30,369 nucleotides of DNA from CAZVCG01 sp964626265. GTDB lineage: Bacteria > Pseudomonadota > Alphaproteobacteria > UBA9219. Under the pieces are notes generated by a model. It was not told where the DNA came from, ran no database searches, and saw nothing but the letters and a program-made list of their open reading frames with translations. The translations under genes were made by a program, and so were the position numbers. Location of the stretch: the NCBI GenBank assembly GCA_964626265.1, contig CAZVCG010000024.1, positions 1 through 30,369 on the forward strand, given 5' to 3'. Shown in pieces: positions 21,133 through 28,285 of the stretch. How positions within the stretch are numbered: the first letter of the stretch is position 1; each line of letters begins with the position of its first letter.

Positions 21133-21894
21133 ATGCGGCGCAATTTCAATAATATTTGGAGAAAGGCTTCGCATTCGTCGCGCGCGCTTGCCGCCTTGAT
21201 CGCGCGGGCGTGGCCGAAAACCGCCAGCATGACAGCGGAAGACAGGCCCGGCCAAGTTCGATTCGCCCTGCTTTGGGCGGAGATGATCCTTCTTTTTGCT
21301 GGAATTCCTTTGATCCTCGGGTTTGTGCCGGTATCGCGGCGCGTTATCCACGGCACGTTGTGGATCATAACCGCTTATGCCTTGGTCACGTTGACGCGCG
21401 ATCCCCGTTTTTCATGGCGGCGCATTTGGGAAGGGCGAGGCTGGCCGGAGGAAAGCCGCCGCAGGGCCGTCCGGCGGTTTCTTTTCATCGCGTCTGCGCT
21501 TTTCGTTTTGACATGGGCGTTCGATTCTGCGGCATTATTCCGCTTTCCGCTGGAAAGGCCGGGTTTTTGGGCGCTTGTGATGGTTCTATACCCGCCGCTG
21601 TCGGCCCTGCCGCAGGAGTTCGTGTGCCGCACGTTCTTTTTCGAGCGTTACAAGGCTTTATTGCCCCGCCCCGTGATATTGATCGCGGTGAACGCGCTGT
21701 TGTTCGGCTTTGTTCATATCGTCTTTCATAACTGGTTCGGGCCGCTGTTATCGACAGCCGGAGGCGTCATCTTCGCCATGAGCTATGCGGAACACCGTTC
21801 GCTCAAATGGGTTTCGATCGAACATGCGGTTTATGGTTGCTATGTCTTTACGCTCGGCCTCGGTTGGTATTTCTTCCGGCCCGTTTGGTCTTAG
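21133..21894 (+). CDS. CPBP-family intramembrane metalloprotease-like protein
   Basis: CPBP (CAAX protease and bacteriocin-processing, Abi) proteins are polytopic intramembrane glutamic proteases. The 253-aa protein has several hydrophobic helices (WAEMILLFAGIPLILGFVPV; LFIASALFVLTWAF; LVMVLYPPLSALP). The catalytic motifs are in order: motif 1 QEFVCR at about residues 161-166 (family EExxxR, with Gln replacing the first Glu and the second Glu kept), motif 2 FGFVH near 190-194 and motif 3 EHAVYG near 230. It starts 26 bp after dnaJ with GGAGAGG nearby, so it may be read with the chaperone operon. The 3' end overlaps radC by 4 bp, convergently. The substrate is unknown. Confidence 0.85.
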   Translation: MRRNFNNIWRKASHSSRALAALIARAWPKTASMTAEDRPGQVRFALLWAEMILLFAGIPLILGFVPVSRRVIHGTLWIITAYALVTLTRDPRFSWRRIWEGRGWPEESRRRAVRRFLFIASALFVLTWAFDSAALFRFPLERPGFWALVMVLYPPLSALPQEFVCRTFFFERYKALLPRPVILIAVNALLFGFVHIVFHNWFGPLLSTAGGVIFAMSYAEHRSLKWVSIEHAVYGCYVFTLGLGWYFFRPVWS

Positions 21895-22583
21895 AGAAGC
21901 CCCATACTTTTAAAACTCGCCACGTCACTGCGGCCGATGATGATGTGGTCGTGGATGGCAATGCCGAGAGGCTTGCACGCGTCGGCAATGGCGCGGGTCA
22001 TGTCGATGTCGGCTTTGCTGGGGCTCACGTCGCCGCTGGGATGGTTGTGGACAAGGACGATGGCGCCCGCGCCGACTTCCAAGGCGCGCTGCACTACTTC
22101 GCGGGGATAAACGGGCGTATGATCGATGGTGCCGCGCTGATGCACTTCTTCGTCGAGCAGGTGGTTCTTGCGGTCGAGGAAAAGAAGGCGGAATTGTTCT
22201 TTGGCTTCATGCCCCATCGCGGCGCGGCAGTAATCGACGATGCGCTGCCAATTGCCGAGCAAGGGTCTTTCCAGAATGGTTTTCTTCTGCGCGCGCAGGG
22301 CGACGGCCCCCGTGGCGAGGATGAGCGAAGCCGCACCTTCGCTGAGGCCAAAGGCCGTGAGGCGTTCAGGCTTTGCGTTGACAAGGCTCCATAAGTCTTT
22401 GAACTCGCTTAAGAGCTGCTTGGCGAGCGGTTTGACGTCGCGGCGCGGAATGGCGGCGAACAAAAGGACTTCAATTAACTCATAATCCTGCAACGCGTCT
22501 GCGCCCGCCTGAAACAAACGCTCGCGAAGCCTTTGCCGATGACCGGTGTAATGGGGTTTAGAAGAGGGATCAGGGGTCAGCAT
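21891..22583 (-). CDS. radC: RadC family JAB-domain protein
   Basis: RadC proteins pair a helix-hairpin-helix N-terminus with a JAB/MPN metalloprotease-like domain; despite the name, a DNA-repair role is not established. The 230-aa product has LQDYELIEVLLFAAIPRRDV with the HhH segment around residues 30-95. The JAB site reads VHNHPSGDVSPSKADIDMT (His-179, His-181, Ser-183, Asp-192), intact. The first seven residues MLTPDPS are encoded by a TCAGGG-type repeat (22566-22595), so either the start is within the repeat or the real start is elsewhere. The overlap at the 3' end is with the CPBP gene. Confidence 0.93.
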   Translation of the reverse strand: MLTPDPSSKPHYTGHRQRLRERLFQAGADALQDYELIEVLLFAAIPRRDVKPLAKQLLSEFKDLWSLVNAKPERLTAFGLSEGAASLILATGAVALRAQKKTILERPLLGNWQRIVDYCRAAMGHEAKEQFRLLFLDRKNHLLDEEVHQRGTIDHTPVYPREVVQRALEVGAGAIVLVHNHPSGDVSPSKADIDMTRAIADACKPLGIAIHDHIIIGRSDVASFKSMGLL

Positions 22584-22595
22584 TCAGGGGTCAGG
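22566..22595 (-). repeat. TCAGGG-type repeat overlapping the radC start (pairs with 22688-22718)
   Basis: GGGATCAGGGGTCAGCATTC followed by AGGGGTCAGG. On the minus strand this encodes the radC start. The reverse copy at 22688-22718 (CCCTGAATGCTGATCCCCG and on) is its inverted partner, with about 90 bp between. Confidence 0.7.
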
Positions 22596-22669
22596 AAAGA
22601 GGCTATTTTGTTTTCAATAAATTTTACAAAGATGCAGAGATCCATATTCTTAATGACGTATGTTTTCAT
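22577..22669 (-). CDS. Possible 30-aa small protein or leader upstream of radC
   Basis: In the map-radC spacer an ATG at 22669 follows GGAG (plus-strand 22675-22678) at 5-nt spacing, and opens a 30-codon frame starting MKTYVIKNMDLCIFVKFIEN. It ends in the repeat and overlaps the radC start by 7 bp, so it could couple translation to radC. It is one hydrophobic-basic stretch. Length and repeat overlap make it doubtful. Confidence 0.3.
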   Translation of the reverse strand: MKTYVIKNMDLCIFVKFIENKIASFLTPEC

Positions 22670-22687
22670 GTCGTCTCCGTTTGGTTT

Positions 22688-22718
22688 CCCTGAATGCTGA
22701 TCCCCGATCCGTGATCCC
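22688..22718. repeat. TCAGGG-type repeat after map (inverted partner of 22566-22595)
   Basis: CCCTGAATGCTGATCCCCGA followed by TCCGTGATCCC, directly downstream of the map stop on the minus strand. The core CTGAATGCTGA is the reverse complement of the copy at the radC start. Confidence 0.7.
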
Positions 22719-22722
22719 TTTG

Positions 22723-23532
22723 CTAATACGGCGGTTTTGTGTAACCCATCGGCGACAGCGTGAAAATCTCACAACCCGTTTCCGTCACGCCGATGGAATG
22801 CTCGAATTGCGCGGAGAGCGATTTGTCGCGGGTGACCGCGGTCCATCCGTCTTGCAGGACTTTGATTTCATGGCGGCCAGCGTTGATCATCGGCTCGATA
22901 GTAAAGAACATGCCGGGCTGCAACACGTCGCCCATGCCGGGCTTGCCGTAGTGCAGGACGGACGGCGCGGTGTGGAAGACTTGTCCCAGGCCATGGCCGC
23001 AAAAATCGCGCACGACGGAAAAGTGAGCTTCCTCGGCGAAGGACTGAATGACGTGGCCTATGTCGCCCAGCGTCGCTCCGGGCTTGACGGCGGCGATGCC
23101 AAGCATCAGTGCGTCATAGGTAACCTCAACCAAACGGCGCGCCTTAAGGCTGACGTTGTCGCCGACGTAGTACATGCGGCTTGTGTCGCCGTACCAGCCG
23201 TCGAGAATGACGGTGATGTCGATGTTGACGATGTCGCCGTATTCAAGGCGCTTATCGCCCGGAATACCGTGGCACACGATGTGGTTCGGGGAAATGCACG
23301 TGGCTTTCGGATAGCCACGGTAACCCATAGGGGCAGAAATTGCGCCGTGGTCGCGCGTGTACTGGTCGCACAAGGCGTCGAGTTCGCCTGTAGTGACGCC
23401 CGGCTGGACATAAGGCGTGATGAAATCCAGAACCTCCGCCGCCAAACGTCCGGTGCGCCGCATCGCGGCGAAATCTTCAGGCCCATGCAGAATTATGGAG
23501 GGGTCAAACTTGGGGGTGGGCGAATCTTGCAT
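22723..23532 (-). CDS. map: Methionine aminopeptidase, type I
   Basis: MetAP removes the initiator methionine from nascent proteins. The 269-aa product has all five metal ligands of the pita-bread fold: Asp-105 in NIDITVILDG, Asp-116 in YGDTSRM, His-180 in FCGHGLG, Glu-213 in TIEPMI and Glu-244 in QFEHSIGVT. The catalytic His-88 is in VCHGIPGDK. The N-terminal extension before GPEDFAAMRRTGRLAAEVLD is short, and no SH3-like zinc region is present, so it is the class Ia type. It is flanked on both sides by inverted TCAGGG-type repeats (23535-23571 upstream, 22688-22718 downstream). Confidence 0.98.
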   Translation of the reverse strand: MQDSPTPKFDPSIILHGPEDFAAMRRTGRLAAEVLDFITPYVQPGVTTGELDALCDQYTRDHGAISAPMGYRGYPKATCISPNHIVCHGIPGDKRLEYGDIVNIDITVILDGWYGDTSRMYYVGDNVSLKARRLVEVTYDALMLGIAAVKPGATLGDIGHVIQSFAEEAHFSVVRDFCGHGLGQVFHTAPSVLHYGKPGMGDVLQPGMFFTIEPMINAGRHEIKVLQDGWTAVTRDKSLSAQFEHSIGVTETGCEIFTLSPMGYTKPPY

Positions 23533-23534
23533 AA

Positions 23535-23571
23535 GGGGTTCAGTATTCAGGAATCAGGGGTCGGCGTTCAG
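23535..23571. repeat. TCAGGG-type repeat upstream of map (pairs with 23652-23684)
   Basis: GGGGTTCAGTATTCAGGAAT followed by CAGGGGTCGGCGTTCAG starts 2 bp before the map ATG (on the minus strand), where a ribosome-binding site would be expected. The map start therefore lacks a clear site. Confidence 0.65.
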
Positions 23572-23651
23572 TGAGCGTTACACAGCCTTAACCTTAACAT
23601 TAGCGATAAATTTGGGCAGGGGAAAGAAAATCACACGAAGGTAATATCCTT

Positions 23652-23684
23652 GATACCTGAATGCTGGATCCTGACCCTCGATCG
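23652..23684. repeat. TCAGGG-type repeat (inverted partner of 23535-23571)
   Basis: ATACCTGAATGCTGGATCCT followed by GACCCTCGATCG abuts the stop codon of the orphan gene at 23685. With 23535-23571 it forms an inverted pair around an 80-bp spacer with no gene seen. Confidence 0.65.
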
Positions 23685-24374
23685 CTAGATCGACCCTCCC
23701 GGCTTTGGATTCATTTTAATGCCCGCCCGTTCCCATTTTTGAACGTTGGTGGCAATGTACTGCTGCACGGCGGAAGCCTGGAGAACCTGCCCGTAATCCG
23801 TTGGCGCACGGTTCGATGACGCGCGCTCGGCCGCCAAAAGGTTGAACAAAATGCCGGGCAATCCGCCGTCTTCGACCTTGCCGCTGCGGATGCCTTCGTC
23901 CTGACGCGCCTTGGGACCCCAGAAGAGTTCGGTCACGCGCTGGTCGCCGCCCGTCTTTTTCTTCTTTTTCTTCGGAAGGCCGGTGACTTCATCCATCTCG
24001 TCCTGATCTTCTTCCGGATCGTCCCATTTGCAATCACGCCAATCGATGTAAAGGAAATCCTGAATGGCGCTTGAGATGAAGGGGAAGTTTGTCATGATTT
24101 CACGAAACATTGTGGCGGCCGCAACGATGGCTTCTTCTTCAAGAGCCTTGACGTTGGCTTTCTCTTCGTCCGTCTTCATGCCTTTGCGCGCGGCCATGAC
24201 GGGCACCATGCAATTGTCTTTGAGCTTCTTGGCCCACGCGGCGGCTTGGTCACTGCGCTCGGTCTCGCCGTTTTCCTTATAGATTTCAGCGATAGTGCGA
24301 AAACGCTTGCCGAGACATTCGGACCAGTACCACCAATCGTTGAAGGGGGCGCGTTGACTATAAGTTGTTGCCAT
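23685..24374 (-). CDS. Unrecognised 229-aa protein, paralogue A of a tandem pair
   Basis: I do not recognise this family. The soluble protein has a Trp-rich start (APFNDWWYWSECLGKRFRTI), a helical middle, an acidic stretch (WDDPEEDQDEMDEVTG) followed by a lysine run (KKKKKK), and a C-terminal block TELFWGPKARQDEGIRSGKV, then EDGGLPGILFNLLAAERASS. That block matches the same region of the next gene upstream (NELFRGPEDRLAEGIGSG ... HGRLPEVIRDLLEREQIGDS), and both N-termini share an (F/Y)(N/D)(D/E)W motif. The two are therefore tandem paralogues. A repeat and about 125 bp separate them. The function is unknown. Confidence 0.8.
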   Translation of the reverse strand: MATTYSQRAPFNDWWYWSECLGKRFRTIAEIYKENGETERSDQAAAWAKKLKDNCMVPVMAARKGMKTDEEKANVKALEEEAIVAAATMFREIMTNFPFISSAIQDFLYIDWRDCKWDDPEEDQDEMDEVTGLPKKKKKKTGGDQRVTELFWGPKARQDEGIRSGKVEDGGLPGILFNLLAAERASSNRAPTDYGQVLQASAVQQYIATNVQKWERAGIKMNPKPGGSI

Positions 24375-24383
24375 GTCGTATCC

Positions 24384-24423
24384 TCAGGGATCAGAGGTCA
24401 GGGTTCAGCATTTAGGGGTCAGC
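24384..24423. repeat. TCAGGG-type repeat between the two paralogues
   Basis: TCAGGGATCAGAGGTCAGGG followed by TTCAGCATTTAGGGGTCAG begins 10 bp before the start of paralogue A. No inverted partner is visible before the upstream gene's stop at 24501. The rest of the spacer (24424-24500) holds nothing I can identify. Confidence 0.65.
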
Positions 24424-24500
24424 CTTTTCAGGCCGCAATATAGCCCAAATGTTCCTTAGGCATCAAATGCGGGATATTAATGGTTAATTCCAGACGCTTG

Positions 24501-25127
24501 TCAGTCGACGCGGCCTGCCGAACGCAGGAACGTGCTGTTTCGTTTGCCCCATTGCTTGGCCAATTCGTCGCGGCGAAGCGGTTCATGGGAGGCAAGCGGC
24601 CTTTCTTCAAAGGGCGCGCGCGAGTCGCCGATCTGCTCGCGTTCCAGAAGGTCGCGAATGACTTCAGGCAACCGCCCGTGCTCAGGCATGCCGCTGCCGA
24701 TGCCTTCGGCGAGACGGTCTTCCGGCCCGCGAAAAAGCTCATTGGCCGTCTTGCCGGTGCACTTATCGTACCAAGGCGATTTCAGCAGCAACTGCATGTC
24801 GCCCGACCAAGCAGGAAGGCGGCGCAAAACGTCGCGGAATACGGGTTGAAGATCCGCAACGATCCGGTCTTCGCGTTGCGCGTCGGGCGTAACGTCGTGC
24901 GGCATGCGAACGTCGTTTTCGTCCGTCATCGTATGCAAGCGTCGCAAAAGATCGACGGTCTGCGACATTTTGAACTGCCGTTCGTTGCCCGGCATGAAAN
25001 NNNNNNNNNNNNNNNNNNNNNNNNNNNNNNNNNNNNNNNNNNNNNNNNNNNNNNNNNNNNNNNNNNNNNNNNNNNNNNNNNNNATCCATTCGTCATAGGA
25101 CGGTTTTTGAACGTCTTGTGGCGCCAT
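24501..25127 (-). CDS. Unrecognised protein, paralogue B of a tandem pair (crossed by an N gap)
   Basis: This is the partner of the 23685-24374 gene. About 208 codons including about 28 unknown ones (gap 25000-25083). The frame is the same on both sides of the gap if its 84-base length is right. It begins MAPQDVQKPSYDEW after a G-rich GGGGGAGG ribosome-binding site. The conserved block is CTGKTANELFRGPEDRLAEG, then IGSGMPEHGRLPEVIRDLLE, matching TELFWGP, EGIRSG and GGLP in paralogue A. It lacks the acidic and lysine runs of paralogue A. Upstream is the aroC 3' end, 73 bp away, with no gene seen between. Confidence 0.7.
   Translation of the reverse strand: MAPQDVQKPSYDEWXXXXXXXXXXXXXXXXXXXXXXXXXXXXXFMPGNERQFKMSQTVDLLRRLHTMTDENDVRMPHDVTPDAQREDRIVADLQPVFRDVLRRLPAWSGDMQLLLKSPWYDKCTGKTANELFRGPEDRLAEGIGSGMPEHGRLPEVIRDLLEREQIGDSRAPFEERPLASHEPLRRDELAKQWGKRNSTFLRSAGRVD
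25000..25083. other. Assembly gap (84 N) inside paralogue B
   Basis: Unknown bases within the coding region. 84 is a multiple of three and the frame is preserved, consistent with a correctly sized gap, but this is not proof. Confidence 0.99.
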
Positions 25128-25200
25128 GCGATGCTGCCTCCCCCTCTATACGTAAAGATTACCGCAAAAGGACAGGGAAATACAATACTAACGGATAGGG

Positions 25201-26277
25201 TTAATTTGAAACAATAGTTCGTTGGCGTAACAAAGAATCGGCCAAAACGCACGCCATCATGGCTTCGCCGACGGGAACAGCGCGGATGCCGACGCAAGGA
25301 TCGTGACGGCCTTCCGTGCCCGTCTCCGTTTCCTGGCCGTGAACGTCCATTGTTTTACGAGGCTGTAAAATCGAACTGGTCGGTTTGACCGCGAAGCGGA
25401 CGACGATGTCCTGCCCTGTCGAGATACCGCCCAGGATGCCGCCGGCGTGGTTGGAAAGAAACGCCGGTTTACCCTCCGCGCCCTTTCGCATTTCGTCGCC
25501 GTTTTCGAGGCCCGTTTGCGCTGCGACGGCAAATCCGTCGCCGATCTCCACACCTTTAACGGCGTTGATCGACATCATCGCGGCGGCGAGGGCGCTGTCG
25601 AGTTTGCCGTAAACCGGATCGCCCAGCCCGGCTGGAACGCCGGAAGCGACGATCTCGACAATTGCGCCGACGGACGAACCGTCTTTGCGGATCTGGTCGA
25701 GGTAATGCGACCATTCCAACTCGACCTCGGGGTCGGGACAGAAGAACGGGTTGTTCGCGGTTTCCGGCCAGCTCCAGCGCGCGCGGTCGATTTTTTGGGA
25801 ACCGATTTGGACGACTGCGCCTTGAACTGTGATGCGGCTGCCGAGGATTTTACGCGCCACGGCGCCCGCGGCGACGCGGCAAGCCGTTTCCCGCGCCGAT
25901 GCGCGTCCGCCGCCGCGGTAATCGCGGATGCCGTATTTGGTCTGATAGGTAAAGTCGGCGTGCCCGGGGCGGAACTTGTCCTTGATGGCCTCGTAATCTT
26001 TCGAACGCGTGTCGGCATTTTCGATGATCATGCTGATCGGCGTTCCCGTCGTCACGCCTTCGAAAGTGCCTGACAGGATTTTCACGATATCGCTTTCACG
26101 CCGTTGAGTCACGAATCTGGACTGTCCGGGCTTGCGCTTGTCAAGCCACGGCTGGATGTCGGCTTCGGTCAAAGGTATCTTCGGCGGGCAACCGTCGATC
26201 ACGACGCCGATCGCCGGGCCGTGGCTTTCGCCCCATGTGGTAAAACGGAAAATGTCGCCGAAGGAATTACTGGCCAT
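25201..26277 (-). CDS. aroC: Chorismate synthase
   Basis: Chorismate synthase converts EPSP to chorismate with reduced FMN, the last step of the shikimate pathway. The 358-aa protein begins MASNSFGDIFRFTTWGESHG, containing the GESHG signature (residues 16-20). FRPGHADFTYQTKYGIRDYR, GGGRASARETACRVAAGAVA and GGISTGQDIVVRFAVKPTSS are the other family blocks, with VGIRAVPVGEAMMACVLAD at the C-terminus. It follows fabI by 6 bp on the same strand, so the two are one operon. A fabI-aroC pairing mixes fatty-acid and aromatic synthesis. Confidence 0.98.
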   Translation of the reverse strand: MASNSFGDIFRFTTWGESHGPAIGVVIDGCPPKIPLTEADIQPWLDKRKPGQSRFVTQRRESDIVKILSGTFEGVTTGTPISMIIENADTRSKDYEAIKDKFRPGHADFTYQTKYGIRDYRGGGRASARETACRVAAGAVARKILGSRITVQGAVVQIGSQKIDRARWSWPETANNPFFCPDPEVELEWSHYLDQIRKDGSSVGAIVEIVASGVPAGLGDPVYGKLDSALAAAMMSINAVKGVEIGDGFAVAAQTGLENGDEMRKGAEGKPAFLSNHAGGILGGISTGQDIVVRFAVKPTSSILQPRKTMDVHGQETETGTEGRHDPCVGIRAVPVGEAMMACVLADSLLRQRTIVSN

Positions 26278-26283
26278 GAGATT

Positions 26284-27153
26284 CTAGCCGTTCGAAGGAA
26301 GTTCCGCGAATTGATTCATCAGTTCCGAAATGGGCTTGGCTTCGTCCACGGCCATCATGCCGACGGTGTGATAGCCCGCATCGACGTGCAACACTTCTCC
26401 GGTGACCCCTGACCCAAGATCGCTCAGGAGGTAAAGCGCGCTGTGCCCGACTTCGAGGATCGTGACGTTGCGCTTCAAGGGCGAGTTCAGCTCGTTCCAG
26501 CGCATGATATAGCGGAAATCGCCGATGCCGCTGGCGGCCAGGGTCTTTATGGGGCCCGCGGAAATCGCGTTCACGCGGATGTTTTTAGCGCCGAGATCGA
26601 CAGCGAGATATTGCACGCTGGCTTCAAGCGCAGCCTTGGCGACGCCCATGACGTTGTAGTGGGGGATGACGCGCTCGGCGCCGATATAGCTGAGCGATAA
26701 AAGGCTGCCGCCGTTCGGCATCAACGGAACGGCGCGGCGTGCGAGCGACGTGAACGAATAGCAGGAGATGTCCATCGTGCGCAGAAAGTTCTCGCGCGTG
26801 GTATCGACATAATGCCCGTCGAGTTCTTTTTTGTCCGAAAAAGCGATGCCGTGAACGAGAAAGTCCAGACCGCCCCACTTTTCCTTTATCGTCGCGAACA
26901 AGGCGTCCATGCTGGCTTCGTCAGTCACGTCGCATGGGGCGAGGATGGGGGCCTTGACGGATTCCGCCAAGGGTTTTACGCGTTTCAAAAGCGGATCACC
27001 CTGATAGGTGAACGCCAACTCGGCGCCATGCGCCGCCGCGACCTGAGCAATGCCCCATGACAACGAACGGTCATTCGCCACGCCCATGATCAATCCACGC
27101 TTGCCGGCCAAAAGCTGGCCCGTCAAAGGGGCGGAAGGAACGTTGTTAGACAT
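26284..27153 (-). CDS. fabI: Enoyl-[acyl-carrier-protein] reductase (NADH) FabI
   Basis: FabI performs the last reduction of the fatty-acid elongation cycle and is the triclosan/isoniazid-type target. The 289-aa short-chain dehydrogenase has the modified cofactor motif GKRGLIMGVANDRSLSWGIA. The catalytic Tyr-156 is in SLSYIGAERV, with Tyr-166 and Lys-173 in HYNVMGVAKAALEASV. GPIKTLAASGI and SDLGSGVTGEVLHVDAGYH follow. ATG 27153 is chosen over an upstream GTG at 27162 because AAGGTG is well placed for it. It is the first gene of fabI-aroC and divergent from uppP. Confidence 0.97.
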   Translation of the reverse strand: MSNNVPSAPLTGQLLAGKRGLIMGVANDRSLSWGIAQVAAAHGAELAFTYQGDPLLKRVKPLAESVKAPILAPCDVTDEASMDALFATIKEKWGGLDFLVHGIAFSDKKELDGHYVDTTRENFLRTMDISCYSFTSLARRAVPLMPNGGSLLSLSYIGAERVIPHYNVMGVAKAALEASVQYLAVDLGAKNIRVNAISAGPIKTLAASGIGDFRYIMRWNELNSPLKRNVTILEVGHSALYLLSDLGSGVTGEVLHVDAGYHTVGMMAVDEAKPISELMNQFAELPSNG

Positions 27154-27192
27154 CAAAAACACCTTGGTCTTGTTAATACTCTATCGAGCGAC

Positions 27193-27220
27193 ACTCTACA
27201 CGATTGATTTTGAGGGTCAA
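27193..27220 (-). promoter_or_regulatory. Candidate promoter of fabI-aroC
   Basis: On the minus strand TTGACC (27215-27220), a 16-bp spacer and TAGAGT (27193-27198) match sigma-70 boxes at 5/6 and 4/6, 40 bp before the fabI ATG. Further out, AAAGCCG and CGGCTTT (27234-27240, 27276-27282) form a hairpin arm pair with A/T runs, in the divergent fabI-uppP spacer. Confidence 0.45.
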
Positions 27221-27333
27221 ATAGAGGGGCAAAAAAGCCGCAGGTATGGCGGAAATCTTAATACGGTATGGTAAACGGCTTTCAAAAAAGGTAGGTTGCC
27301 GCATCTTTCTGATTCTTCCTTGAGATTCGCATC

Positions 27334-28137
27334 ATGCTTATGGACTGGCTTAATGTCGTCATACTGGGCCTTGTGGAAGGCTTGACCGAGTTCCTGCCCG
27401 TATCCTCGACGGGACATCTCTTGCTTATGGAAAAGATCCTTAATTTTCAGGGGCCTCCCGGGCATGTTTTTGAAATAGTCATTCAACTTGGGGCAATATT
27501 GGCCGTTATCGCCGTCTATTTCCTGCGTCTGTGGCATGTCGTGGTTTACGCGCCGAGCGACAAAGGGTCGCGCCGGTTTTTACTGGCGGTGTTGGTCGCG
27601 TTTTTGCCCGCCATGGTCGTCGGGGCCATGGCCCATAACTTTATCAAGGAAGTCCTGTTTAATCCCATCATCGTCGCTATCTCGCTTATCGTCGGCGGCG
27701 TTGCGATTTTGCTTGTCGAGAAATATGCGCCCAAGCCCAAGATCGCCTATATCGAGAAAATGCCGCTTAAGACGGCGCTTGGCATCGGGGCCGTGCAATG
27801 CCTGTCGATGATTCCGGGCGTGTCGCGCGCGGGCGCGACGATCATGGGTGCCTTGATGCTCAAGGTCGAGCGGCGCGCGGCGGCGGAGTTCTCGTTTTTC
27901 CTCGCCATCCCGACAATGGCGGGGGCGACGGCTTACGACATATATAAAAATTACGCGAATCTAACGGATGGCGACGTGGACATGATCGTTTTGGGCTTCA
28001 TAGTCGCCTTTTTATCAGCTCTTTTCGTCGTGAAAACGCTCATCGGCTTCATCAGCCGCCACGGATTCGCGCCGTTCGCGTGGTACAGGATCGCGGCAGG
28101 CGCCATAGCCCTCTGGGCGCTGCTCGTGATGCCCTGA
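27334..28137 (+). CDS. uppP: Undecaprenyl-diphosphatase UppP (BacA type)
   Basis: UppP dephosphorylates undecaprenyl diphosphate to recycle the lipid carrier for peptidoglycan and other polymers; loss of it sensitises cells to bacitracin. The 267-aa polytopic membrane protein has both signature regions: GLVEGLTEFLPVSSTGHLLL at residues 12-31 (Glu-15, Glu-19, PVSSTGH with His-28) and PGVSRAGATIMGALMLKVER near 161-180, with the catalytic Ser and Arg. Eight or so hydrophobic helices are visible. ATG 27334 or 27340 could be the start; no strong ribosome-binding site is seen. It is divergent from fabI and followed by the rpsD promoter. Confidence 0.97.
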   Translation: MLMDWLNVVILGLVEGLTEFLPVSSTGHLLLMEKILNFQGPPGHVFEIVIQLGAILAVIAVYFLRLWHVVVYAPSDKGSRRFLLAVLVAFLPAMVVGAMAHNFIKEVLFNPIIVAISLIVGGVAILLVEKYAPKPKIAYIEKMPLKTALGIGAVQCLSMIPGVSRAGATIMGALMLKVERRAAAEFSFFLAIPTMAGATAYDIYKNYANLTDGDVDMIVLGFIVAFLSALFVVKTLIGFISRHGFAPFAWYRIAAGAIALWALLVMP

Positions 28138-28166
28138 AATAAGGTTAACGTCAAATTGTCCAATAT

Positions 28167-28196
28167 TTGACTCTTAACCCTGCATATGGCTATAAC
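28167..28196 (+). promoter_or_regulatory. Promoter of rpsD
   Basis: TTGACT (28167-28172), an 18-bp spacer and TATAAC (28191-28196) match sigma-70 boxes at 5/6 each. The -35 lies in a hairpin right after uppP (GGTTAA/TTAACC and GTCAAAT/ATTTGAC arms, 28143-28179). A start near 28203 would give a leader of about 150 nt. Confidence 0.65.
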
Positions 28197-28221
28197 CCCC
28201 GCTCTTCCCGAGAATGCGGAC

Positions 28222-28285
28222 GGTCCGAAGGTGGACCTGTCCCGTCACCCTCCCCCTCTGGGGCAGGGCTGAACTATCGGGACAA
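28222..28285 (+). promoter_or_regulatory. Structured leader of rpsD
   Basis: Within the predicted leader, GGTCC-GAAGGT-GGACC (28222-28237) is followed by a nested structure. TGTCCCG (28239-28245) pairs with CGGGACA (28279-28285), enclosing CCCT/AGGG and CCCC-TCT-GGGG. The arms are perfect. An S4-binding regulatory leader is possible, since S4 autoregulates ribosomal-protein operons in E. coli, but the inner CCCTCCCCCTCTGGGGCAGG also resembles common intergenic repeats. Confidence 0.45.

Noticed and set aside
26395..26430. TCAGGGGTCA-like string inside fabI
   Set aside because: It encodes the ordinary conserved FabI segment SDLGSGVTGEV, so the resemblance to the dispersed repeat is most likely coincidence.
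28185..28271. 28-codon frame upstream of rpsD
   Set aside because: Its ATG lies upstream of the predicted transcript start, overlapping the -10 region, and lacks a ribosome-binding site.
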